DNA from: Spirosoma fluviale
GTDB lineage: Bacteria; Bacteroidota; Bacteroidia; Cytophagales; Spirosomataceae
DNA length: 42,954 nucleotides
NCBI GenBank assembly: GCA_945906915.1
Contig: CAMDSI010000002.1
Span: forward strand, 1 to 42,954
Direction: 5' to 3'
Shown here: piece after piece, positions 8,812 to 16,040 of the stretch
Layout: each line of letters starts with the position of its first letter
Numbering within the stretch: position 1 is the stretch's first letter
Position numbers and translations under genes: made by a program
Notes under the pieces: generated by a model
Database searches by the model: none
The model's input: the letters and a program-made list of their open reading frames with translations, nothing else
Told to the model about the DNA's origin: nothing

Positions 8812-8844
8812 ATTTTTAGTTTCAAAAAGATATCTATATTTTTG
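8812..8844 (+). promoter_or_regulatory. Predicted promoter/operator, second copy of the 22-base element
   Basis: Bases 8812-8833 repeat the 22-base element seen at 6215-6236. It is followed by TATTTTTG at 8837-8844, an exact match to the Bacteroidota -7 consensus TAnnTTTG. The start codon at 8877 lies 32 bases after the -7 box. Confidence 0.62.
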
Positions 8845-8876
8845 AATAAATATATATCAACTAGACTCCTATAACT

Positions 8877-9770
8877 ATGAAAAAATTATTGCTCCTTTCC
8901 GTACTATTTTCAAGCTTTTGCCTACAGGCTCAAATGATAAACGATCCATCGTTTGATTCGAAAGTCTCACAACCATTCTACAAAAACAATAGTGGCCCTA
9001 AAGTATTAATTGAAGGTGGGCATCATAATTTTTTAATTCAAAGAACTTTATTGAATCCTTTTATTGACTTAGTTAAGTCAGATGGATATAATCCAGAAAT
9101 TGATTCGTTGCCCATTACTAAAAAATACCTTTCTAACTATAACGTAGTGGTACTTAATCCAGCTTTGCCGTTTGATTATGGTACAAAAAAAGAGGTGGGT
9201 GATTTGATTACTTTTTCAAAGGAAGAACTAGATCATATATACAATTATGTATACAAAGGCGGCTCGCTTTTGATTTTAATAGATCGTACTCCTTTTGACG
9301 TGGCTATGTCTCCACTATTAGATAAGTTTGGTATCAAATCAGCATACGGAAATGTGGCGGATTCCCTTCATATGGTCAAAGAATTTGGCAAAAATGTTAT
9401 CCAATATTCTAAGGAAAATGGATTGCTTACTGATAATCATCCTATCTTAAAGGGGCGCAATGCTAGTGAGGCAATTAATAATGTTGTCATTATTACGGGA
9501 AGTGCCTTTAAGGGAAATGCCTTTACTAATATTTTACCTACCTCTACTAATGCATTTATTGGAAATGCCGGAGTTAATACTTCTTTAGAACAGGGTTCTT
9601 CGCAAGGTTTGGCAGGGAAGGTAGGCAAAGGTAAGCTGGTTGTTCTTTCAGATTCCGAGATATTTATAGCCATGCTTTTCGGAAAGAATAAGGTAAAGGT
9701 GGGGATGCAAATGCCCAATTATGATTTGAAACAATTTGCCCTTAATATCATGCACTGGCTTTCCAAGTAA
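8877..9770 (+). CDS. Secreted DUF4350/GldG-like (glutamine-amidotransferase-fold) protein
   Basis: 297 residues with a signal peptide ending SFCLQAQ. After the signal, PKVLIEGGHHNFLIQRTLLNPFIDLVKSDGY, NYNVVVLNPALPF, EELDHIYNYVYKGGSLLILIDRTPF and GKGKLVVLSDSEIF give the alternating strand/helix pattern of DUF4350-like and class-I-glutamine-amidotransferase-like domains, as also found in GldG-type proteins. No nucleophile Cys is visible at the elbow, so an enzymatic amidotransferase role is unlikely. It is a stand-alone gene with a consensus promoter and a terminator just after the stop. Family assignment is moderate; function is unknown. Confidence 0.65.
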   Translation: MKKLLLLSVLFSSFCLQAQMINDPSFDSKVSQPFYKNNSGPKVLIEGGHHNFLIQRTLLNPFIDLVKSDGYNPEIDSLPITKKYLSNYNVVVLNPALPFDYGTKKEVGDLITFSKEELDHIYNYVYKGGSLLILIDRTPFDVAMSPLLDKFGIKSAYGNVADSLHMVKEFGKNVIQYSKENGLLTDNHPILKGRNASEAINNVVIITGSAFKGNAFTNILPTSTNAFIGNAGVNTSLEQGSSQGLAGKVGKGKLVVLSDSEIFIAMLFGKNKVKVGMQMPNYDLKQFALNIMHWLSK

Positions 9771-9772
9771 AT

Positions 9773-9799
9773 CTCTTCTTGTTGAAGAGTTGTTTTTTT
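9773..9799 (+). terminator. Intrinsic terminator
   Basis: CTCTTC pairs with GAAGAG around a TTGTT loop, followed by TTGTTTTTTT. It sits 3 bases after the stop of the DUF4350-like gene. Confidence 0.75.
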
Positions 9800-9863
9800 A
9801 CGATTTAATGGCATTTTTCAAACAAATTTTCATTCGTTTTGTTTAATTAAAAAAACAGATGAA

Positions 9864-10304
9864 ATGAAAAGAAAGCAATTTTTAAATACCGTCTCGGGTG
9901 GTTTAGCCGCTGTATGTGTTTCGTGTTTAGCCGCAGCTTGTTCGAGTAACGAGGCACCTACACCTAATACGCCATCAGGAGGAAATAATTCAAATCCTGT
10001 GAGTAATGCGTTTAAGGTTAATTTAGACTCGGAGTTGCGAGGTGTTAATGAGTTTATTGCTAAAAATGGGGTCATTTTGATTCGAACAGCTACAGGAAAT
10101 ACGGCCTTAAGCTTTTTAGCAGTTTCCTCCGTTTGTCCTCATGCTGGTGCGACGGTAGAGTACCTTAGTACTAATTTATCATTCTTATGTATAGCACACG
10201 GGTCTACCTTCAGCTCTGATGGTGCTTTGATTTCTGGTCCAGCCACTAGGGGCCTTACTAAATTAGTCGTTGAAATTGTCGGAACGACGCTGACTGTTAA
10301 GTAG
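9864..10304 (+). CDS. Small Rieske [2Fe-2S] lipoprotein
   Basis: 146 residues. The start MKRKQFLNTVSGGLAAVCVSC resembles a Tat-like signal with KRK in place of RR, and LAAAC supplies a lipobox. The Rieske cluster ligands are all present: C91-P-H93 (VCPHAGA) and C109-x-x-H112 (CIAHGSTF), 18 residues apart. The rest is a minimal Rieske fold ending GPATRGLTKLVVEIVGTTLTV. It probably carries an electron in the periplasm, but no oxidase or oxygenase partner is adjacent. A low-complexity Asn/Pro/Ser linker follows the lipobox. Confidence 0.88.
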   Translation: MKRKQFLNTVSGGLAAVCVSCLAAACSSNEAPTPNTPSGGNNSNPVSNAFKVNLDSELRGVNEFIAKNGVILIRTATGNTALSFLAVSSVCPHAGATVEYLSTNLSFLCIAHGSTFSSDGALISGPATRGLTKLVVEIVGTTLTVK

Positions 10305-10327
10305 CATTTTCGTCCGAATTCAGAAAT

Positions 10328-11200
10328 CTAAGTCGGCGAATTTTTTCGATTACTTATTAAGTAGTAGGCCAAAATAGAGAAGGCAAAACCAACAAAAATC
10401 AAAAAATAATTTACCGGTTTTTCGGCTGTTAGTGACATCCGAAGCAAGATGGTCGTGATGATAAAACTTGCATTTCTGAATATCAAATTAAATGAAAAAT
10501 GATACATGAAGGAAACGATAAGTAAAAACACATCAATGAAAATCATGACGGTGAAAAACTCACTGTAGAAGATGGTATTGGGATTAGGGTATTTGTGATT
10601 TGATTGCATGGCTGCAAATACATCCTGAATCCAAATGGATAAACTTGAAAAGCTTAAGACAAACAAAATGATCATCATCAAAAAGGACATAATTTTTTTG
10701 ATGGCCACAAATTGTTGAATGTCATTAATCGCATCAGAGCGTTGCGAATTTTTGTAGAGTTTATAGTATAACATCGTAGCCGCCAGCATCAATAAGGAGG
10801 CAATTAAATCATATACGAGACTTAGCAAATGCACATCTTGGATGGATAGCGCTTTGCCAAAATCTAAATCTGCAATGTCATGAAAAAAGCTTCGCAAGGT
10901 AATTAGCGTGATTACCTCGAATTGCTTGCCAATAAATTCTGAAATAGATTTTGGAATGATGATGACTAATAACAAAACCTCATAAAAAAGTATAAAACTG
11001 AAAGGCGTGTAGATTGCCTTCAGGTAACTATGCTGGAAGTCCTTGAAATAGTGGAAGTTGTTTGCTAAAAATATGATACCTAAATGGAGAACAAACGCCA
11101 GTAGTGCGAGCCTTAAGATAACAAGCTCCACGATTCGAATTCGCTTAGGGCTTACTAGGCGATCGAATAGTTGGTCATATGTAGCTAAAAATGATAACAT
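10328..11200 (-). CDS. Conserved multi-pass membrane protein, unknown function
   Basis: 290 residues, strongly hydrophobic, with about six or seven membrane segments (for example LRLALLAFVLHLGIIFLANNF, AIYTPFSFILFYEVLLLVIII, MSFLMMIILFVLSFSSLSIWI). The stretch FEVITLITLRSFFHDIADLD between segments has an amphipathic look reminiscent of voltage-sensor-like helices, but I cannot assign a family. It is the third gene of a minus-strand operon: a 59-aa and a 118-aa membrane protein lie upstream, with a 48-base gap before this start. Function unknown. Confidence 0.75.
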   Translation of the reverse strand: MLSFLATYDQLFDRLVSPKRIRIVELVILRLALLAFVLHLGIIFLANNFHYFKDFQHSYLKAIYTPFSFILFYEVLLLVIIIPKSISEFIGKQFEVITLITLRSFFHDIADLDFGKALSIQDVHLLSLVYDLIASLLMLAATMLYYKLYKNSQRSDAINDIQQFVAIKKIMSFLMMIILFVLSFSSLSIWIQDVFAAMQSNHKYPNPNTIFYSEFFTVMIFIDVFLLIVSFMYHFSFNLIFRNASFIITTILLRMSLTAEKPVNYFLIFVGFAFSILAYYLISNRKNSPT

Positions 11201-11248
11201 AAAATCGTAGTTTTTTGAAATCTAGTATGTTATAAACGGTCTTATATT

Positions 11249-11605
11249 TTAATTTGAGGCTGTTTTCTTGGCTTTTGCCACAGGTTTTTCCTCCTCTTTC
11301 CCTAAAACTTCCATTTGATCTTGTACAATTTCCTTCAGCGAATTATCAAAATAAACGCCATCAGATTCCATGTCTGCGATGTTGCGGTGCATGGCTTTAT
11401 AGATAACTTTTTTCTCATCCTTAGTCAGGGATTTGTTTGCTGCAAGATTTCCTACGAAATTGACTAGACCGGCTCTAGGGCCCGATTCTTTTTGGAAAAC
11501 ATAGGTCTCGCTCTCCATGACAGAGAATTCTCTGTACACCGCTATGATAAATACGATAAAAAGAGTCGATATAACTGCGGTAAGTAAAATAATATCCATA
11601 TCCAT
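11249..11605 (-). CDS. Small single-pass membrane protein, unknown function
   Basis: 118 residues. One N-terminal transmembrane helix (IILLTAVISTLFIVFIIAVY) is followed by a soluble, probably helical region (GLVNFVGNLAANKSLTKDEKKVIYKAMHRNIADM) and a Lys/Glu/Ala-rich tail. The ATG at 11605 overlaps the stop of the upstream 59-aa gene by one base (TAATG), a sign of translational coupling. I do not recognise the family. Confidence 0.78.
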   Translation of the reverse strand: MDMDIILLTAVISTLFIVFIIAVYREFSVMESETYVFQKESGPRAGLVNFVGNLAANKSLTKDEKKVIYKAMHRNIADMESDGVYFDNSLKEIVQDQMEVLGKEEEKPVAKAKKTASN

Positions 11606-11784
11606 TATTTCTTCAATTTAGAGTTGATAAAATTTAATAAACCGAGAATTGTGGGCGGCCATAAACCAATAAAAATGGCTTTGTCTTTGTCTCCGACTAC
11701 CAAGAAAAGGTATTCACTAACAAAAATGACAATTATGACTAATACGATGATAAGAATTTCTGAGGCTTTAAAGTTTTTAAACAT
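11605..11784 (-). CDS. 59-aa small membrane protein, first gene of the operon (not in ORF track)
   Basis: Translating the minus strand from ATG at 11784 gives a 59-residue protein beginning MFKNFKASEILIIVLVIIVI and ending LLNFINSKLKK. It has two hydrophobic segments (residues about 8-28 and 38-52) separated by VGDKDKA. The stop shares one base with the next start (TAATG), which strongly supports it being a real gene rather than chance. It was below the length cut of the supplied track. No family recognised; the operon 59 aa, 118 aa, 290 aa is all membrane protein. Confidence 0.8.
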   Translation of the reverse strand: MFKNFKASEILIIVLVIIVIFVSEYLFLVVGDKDKAIFIGLWPPTILGLLNFINSKLKK

Positions 11785-11819
11785 GACGAGTTTTTAAGTT
11801 GTAGACTAATATACAAAAA

Positions 11820-11848
11820 TTAAAGCCACAGAAAATCTGTGGCTTTAA
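11820..11848. terminator. Bidirectional intrinsic terminator-like hairpin
   Basis: Perfect 13-bp stem TTAAAGCCACAGA/TCTGTGGCTTTAA with an AAA loop. It lies after the FAS1 gene (-). The T tract is short, so efficiency is uncertain. Confidence 0.75.
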
Positions 11849-11867
11849 TAATAAATTAACTTTAACC

Positions 11868-12380
11868 TTATTTAGGAAGCACAACTGTATCAATCACGTG
11901 AATGATTCCGTTACCTGCCTTTAAATCAGTAGCAACCACCGTAGCTGTACCACCTTTTTCGTCAGTTAATATAACTTTTCCGTTTTTTAACGAAGCTGTT
12001 ATTGAACCTCCACTAACTGTTTTCAATGATAATGAACCGTTTGCAGCAGTGATAGCTTTCACTACCGTTGCAGCATCGAATGTACCAGCAATGACGTGGT
12101 AAGTAAGAACTTTAGCTAATGTCGCCTTGTTCTCTGGCTTTAATAAATAATCAACAGTACCTGCTGGTAATTTAGCAAATGCTGCATTCACAGGAGCAAA
12201 AACCGTAAATGGACCTGCACTCTGTAATGTCTCTACTAATCCTGCTGCCTTTACAGCTGCAACTAACGTAGTGTGATCTGCTGATCCTACAGCAATATCT
12301 ACAATTGTTTTTTGAGCGTTTGATGCAAAGCTCAAGCCGACTAAAGCGACTAATGTTAATGCGATTGATTTTAATTTCAT
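11868..12380 (-). CDS. Secreted fasciclin (FAS1) domain protein
   Basis: 170 residues: signal peptide MKLKSIALTLVALVGLSFASNAQ and a single FAS1 domain. H1 box-like GPFTVFAPVNAAFAKLPAG, the central LTYHVIAGTF and the H2 box-like NGIIHVIDTVVLPK are textbook. The length is usual for one-domain bacterial FAS1 proteins, which act as surface or periplasmic adhesion or interaction modules. It is a stand-alone gene with its own terminator downstream. Confidence 0.95.
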   Translation of the reverse strand: MKLKSIALTLVALVGLSFASNAQKTIVDIAVGSADHTTLVAAVKAAGLVETLQSAGPFTVFAPVNAAFAKLPAGTVDYLLKPENKATLAKVLTYHVIAGTFDAATVVKAITAANGSLSLKTVSGGSITASLKNGKVILTDEKGGTATVVATDLKAGNGIIHVIDTVVLPK

Positions 12381-12534
12381 TTCTTTTTTGTTTTAGTACA
12401 ATCACATAACTATTTAATTATGAATTAGTTTTGAAATAAATTAGATTTAACATATGATTCGTTTTCTCCTTTTAATCTGCACGTTAGAAATCCTATTATC
12501 AAAAAATTGATACGCCTGTAAGCGGAAGGACCGA

Positions 12535-13203
12535 TTAATTTTTTATACACCGCACCGCAACCCCTACTCCTCGTCCACCTGCATCAGTGGCCGCACTGTT
12601 CTCATCAAAATAGAGGCCATTTGAATAGGAATTAGTAGTTGTGCTCGTCCAGTAATCACCATTATAGCCACTATCCGTTACTTTTCCATCACTATTCGAT
12701 CGGTAACCTGTTAAAGGTAATTTAAGTGGTGATAAAAAAGCGCCGCTGGCATTTTTGGTTTTCCAAGTAGCAATTTCCTCCTCAAATTCTGAAGCCGTGG
12801 GTAATCTAAAGCCAGTCGGACATGGATTGCTGATTCCTGTCGCTCCCTGCCAAAGATCAGCATTTTGGCTTTTCAACCAGTCGGTGGGGAATTTAGTTGA
12901 TTCAATAAACTTATCGTTTTCTGCAACAGCCGATTTAGCGAGTTTTTTGGTAGTAAAGGATGACCTTTTCTGATGGCCGTCTGATGATCGTCCCCATTGG
13001 AATAAATAACCATAGGAAGCCTTATCACTACTTGATTGGGCTACTTGAGTTGCGCCTAAATTACGATCCATCCAAATTTTTCCTGTTAGGGATTTCACCT
13101 CTATGGGAGAGGAAGGATTAGTCACCTTGTCCTGAGCCTTCAGGTTAAGAGACCCTGACATAAGTATAATGCAGCATAGGAAGCCAGGATTGCATTTATT
13201 CAT
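12535..13203 (-). CDS. Secreted FISUMP-domain protein
   Basis: 222 residues with a signal-like N-terminus (FLCCIILMSGSLNLKAQ). The Fibrobacter succinogenes major paralogous domain is clear: GKIWMDRNLGATQVAQSS, GYLFQWGRSSDGHQ, NPCPTGFRLPTASEFEEE, LPLTGYRSNSDG, YWTSTTTNSYSNGLYFD and GVAVRCIKN. FISUMP domains are C-type-lectin-like surface modules in Bacteroidota; ligand unknown. The start overlaps the end of the upstream gene by 8 bases, so it is co-translated with the CarboxypepD_reg-like protein. Confidence 0.92.
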   Translation of the reverse strand: MNKCNPGFLCCIILMSGSLNLKAQDKVTNPSSPIEVKSLTGKIWMDRNLGATQVAQSSSDKASYGYLFQWGRSSDGHQKRSSFTTKKLAKSAVAENDKFIESTKFPTDWLKSQNADLWQGATGISNPCPTGFRLPTASEFEEEIATWKTKNASGAFLSPLKLPLTGYRSNSDGKVTDSGYNGDYWTSTTTNSYSNGLYFDENSAATDAGGRGVGVAVRCIKN

Positions 13204-14479
13204 TTACAGCTTTTCTTTGAATTTTTCGGATAGCAGCCTCTATGGATTTCTCCGGTTCTATGATATTGTATTTTCCCCAAAAATCCGGGTCAGCTAAACT
13301 AGCCACTTTATCTGACATGATTACATTGGAGGTCAATTTCTGCGTATTTTGAACCTCTGGGATGTCCTGTGTTTTCCAATCGGTGACCGCTAGTTCAATC
13401 GAGGTGGTGTAGCTGGTGTTGAATATTTTTTTGGCCCAATTTAATTTAAATGTCAAATCCGCACGAGAATAGGCATATATCCATTTACCATTCTGTTGTC
13501 GGTAGTTGATTTGATAGCGGACTTCTGTAGGATATACATCAAGTCCAAAAGGTTTTTTCCGCGTAAATTTAAGTCCTGCCTTGACTTTATCTTCTACATT
13601 TAGGGAGAAAGTAGCGCTGATGACAGCAAGACTTTTCGCATCGATATACAGTTTCCCGTAGTAAAGAGGGCTGTCTATTGTGGGTTTTTGTTTGAAAGCT
13701 AGAACTAAAACTTGGTTATCATTTATTTGGGTATTATCCTCTAAACTAAAATCATATAATTCGGATGCATCATCTGAAAATATATAACTGGGATATTTAA
13801 CTAAATCAATGAATAAGGCGGAAAAAGGACCTCCTTGTAGTTTGAAATTTACGGTGTCTAATTTCGTGTAATCCGTATTTTTTCGGCCTTTAAAAAGACT
13901 GATTTGGTCTGGCGAACCTCCTATAAAAGGCTGCTTTTGAATACTAAGGATGGATTCAGAAAGGGAGACGTAGGTACGCCGTTTTCGAATGGTTTCACGA
14001 TAAAAACCAGTCATTTGAATGGGGTCATCTCCGTAATTTTCTAATCGATTAGCCAGTACCCCGGAAAAGATATTTTTTGCATCTGTCTCATTGACCACTA
14101 CTTCTTTTAGTATCGTATTGCTGGGTTCTAAATACAACACATTTTTTTCTGGCTTTAATTCGCTGATGGAAACAACTTTATTAGTATATCCCAAAAATGA
14201 AATAATTAGGCTTGAATTCTCCTTTTCGTTTGGGATTTTAATGGAGAATTTCCCCTCGCTATTGCTAATGGTGGAGATGGTGGTTCCGGAAACGGTGATA
14301 CTCGCATAGACTAGTTCATTCCTTGTTTTACTGTCCAAAACCGATCCTTTGAATTGCTTGAACGAACTCGAATCTGTCGTCTGATAGACGGAGAAACGGG
14401 CTTCTGATTGCAACTGAGCAAGCAGGAGGAGGAATAATCCTATCAGTCCTCGAAAATACAAGTGCAGGTTAGTTTTCAT
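13196..14479 (-). CDS. CarboxypepD_reg-like domain protein, exported
   Basis: 427 residues from the ATG at 14479, which gives signal MKTNLHLYFRGLIGLFLLLLAQ; the tracked TTG start adds eight residues and is less likely. Residues about 30-115 form the carboxypeptidase regulatory-like beta-sandwich (FKGSVLDSKTRNELVYASITV, ISNSEGKFSIKIP, IISFLGYTNKVVSI). The rest matches the DUF-type extension seen in Bacteroidota proteins that resemble TonB receptor plug-side domains without a barrel: GFYRETIRKRRTYVSLSESIL, YYGKLYIDAKSLAVI. It forms an operon with the FISUMP protein. Probably a periplasmic or outer-surface protein; activity unknown. Confidence 0.82.
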   Translation of the reverse strand: MKTNLHLYFRGLIGLFLLLLAQLQSEARFSVYQTTDSSSFKQFKGSVLDSKTRNELVYASITVSGTTISTISNSEGKFSIKIPNEKENSSLIISFLGYTNKVVSISELKPEKNVLYLEPSNTILKEVVVNETDAKNIFSGVLANRLENYGDDPIQMTGFYRETIRKRRTYVSLSESILSIQKQPFIGGSPDQISLFKGRKNTDYTKLDTVNFKLQGGPFSALFIDLVKYPSYIFSDDASELYDFSLEDNTQINDNQVLVLAFKQKPTIDSPLYYGKLYIDAKSLAVISATFSLNVEDKVKAGLKFTRKKPFGLDVYPTEVRYQINYRQQNGKWIYAYSRADLTFKLNWAKKIFNTSYTTSIELAVTDWKTQDIPEVQNTQKLTSNVIMSDKVASLADPDFWGKYNIIEPEKSIEAAIRKIQRKAVNE

Positions 14480-14535
14480 ATGTATTTTCAAATATAGTTT
14501 CAAAATGATTAAATTGAAAGATTAAACTTAATAGT

Positions 14536-15972
14536 ATGAAATTTTCTTTAAATAGATTTAAAAGTCGGTATGCCGCTATGGTATATATATTTTTATTTCC
14601 TGTTTTGCTATTTGGCCAAAACAAAAAGCCCAATATTATTTTCATACTAACTGATGATCAGCGTTGGGATGCGCTTGGCGTTGCTGGTAATGCTATTATT
14701 CAAACGCCTCAGATGAATGCATTAGCTAATTCAGGTAGTTATTTTAAAAATGCATTCTCAACAACACCTATTTGTGCGGCAAGTCGTGCTTCCATATTAA
14801 CAGGTTTATATGAACGCACTCATGGGTACACTTTTCAAAAACCTAAATTAAAACAACCCTATGCAGAAATCATGTATCCTAAACTATTAAAGGATAATGG
14901 CTATCATGTGGGTTTTTATGGAAAGTTGGGAGTGATTCTAGATAATCCCAATCAGTATTTTGATCAAAGTGATTTTTATGATCGTGGCGCAAGTGCAGAT
15001 AGGCGGGGATATTTTTACAAGAAGCTGGGAGATGATACCGTTCATTTAACTCGTTTTTCTGGCCAACAGGCACAAGAATTTATAAAGAATGCTCCATCAA
15101 ATAAGCCTTTCTGTCTTTCGATTTATTTTAGCGCTCCACATGGTCATGACCCATCTAAGGAACAATATTATTGGCAAGAAAAATCTGATTCTCTATACAA
15201 AAATAGTACGATTCCGACTCCTGTTTTAGGGGATAAAAAATATTTTAACAACTTACCATCAGAGGTACAAAATGGCTTTAATAGGGTAAGGTGGAAATGG
15301 AGATTTGACACACCAGAAAAATACCAAGAGATGGTTAAGGGATACTATCGCATGATTACTGAAATTGATGATGAAATCGGGTTTATCCGTAAACAATTGA
15401 AGGAAAAAGGGGTAGAGGACAACACAATAATAATTGTGATGGGCGATAATGGCTATTTTTTAGGTGATAGGCAATTAGCCGATAAATGGCTGATGTATGA
15501 TATGTCAATTCGAATTCCATTAATCATTTACGACCCAAGATTAACCAAACATGCAGCAATTGATAAGATGGTTTTAAATATTGATATCACTAAAACAATA
15601 GTTGATTTAGCAGGTGTAGAAGTCCCTAAAAATTATCAAGGAATGAGTTTAGTGCCATTTCTAAAAAAGGGAAACATACAATCAGATAGGACGGCTATTT
15701 TAGTGGAACATCTTTGGAAAATTCCAGATATTCCTTCTAGTGAAGGGATTAGAACGGAACGCTGGAAATACTTTCGTTACAGACTGATTAAAGCGCCTGA
15801 AGAATTATATGATTTAAAGAAAGATCCACTCGAGAAATATAATCTTGCAGCCGTGCCTAAGTATGCAAAAATACTTGCACAATTGAGAAAGCAATGCGAA
15901 GAAACTGCATTGAAATACCAATCCGAAAAACTTTGTCCGGACGACCCTTTTATAGAGGATAAAAAATTCTAA
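14536..15972 (+). CDS. Secreted sulfatase (S1 family, formylglycine type)
   Basis: 478 residues with a signal sequence ending LLFGQ. Sulfatase marks: KPNIIFILTDDQRWDALG (metal-binding Asp pair), C80-A-A-S-R84, the Cys-type formylglycine site converted by a maturase, and GDNGYFLGDRQLADKWLMYD with its metal-binding DN. The C-terminus EELYDLKKDPLEKYNLA is the usual end motif. Substrate is probably a sulfated polysaccharide or glycan but cannot be told from sequence alone; no other polysaccharide-utilisation gene is adjacent. It is divergent from the CarboxypepD_reg/FISUMP operon, with only 56 bases between the starts. Confidence 0.94.
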   Translation: MKFSLNRFKSRYAAMVYIFLFPVLLFGQNKKPNIIFILTDDQRWDALGVAGNAIIQTPQMNALANSGSYFKNAFSTTPICAASRASILTGLYERTHGYTFQKPKLKQPYAEIMYPKLLKDNGYHVGFYGKLGVILDNPNQYFDQSDFYDRGASADRRGYFYKKLGDDTVHLTRFSGQQAQEFIKNAPSNKPFCLSIYFSAPHGHDPSKEQYYWQEKSDSLYKNSTIPTPVLGDKKYFNNLPSEVQNGFNRVRWKWRFDTPEKYQEMVKGYYRMITEIDDEIGFIRKQLKEKGVEDNTIIIVMGDNGYFLGDRQLADKWLMYDMSIRIPLIIYDPRLTKHAAIDKMVLNIDITKTIVDLAGVEVPKNYQGMSLVPFLKKGNIQSDRTAILVEHLWKIPDIPSSEGIRTERWKYFRYRLIKAPEELYDLKKDPLEKYNLAAVPKYAKILAQLRKQCEETALKYQSEKLCPDDPFIEDKKF

Positions 15973-16040
15973 TTATGACGGATTAGTGTGTCATATAAGG
16001 TCGGGGGATTGTTTCCCAATAAGCAATCAAATAAGTTTAT

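Noticed and set aside
12498-12511. Inverted repeat ATCAA/TTGAT after the FISUMP gene
   Set aside because: Five-base stem in AT-rich sequence, with no T tract; weak.
15974-15993. Short inverted repeat ATGAC...GTCAT between the sulfatase and DUF1036 genes
   Set aside because: Only a 5-bp stem with a long loop and no T run; not strong enough for a terminator.
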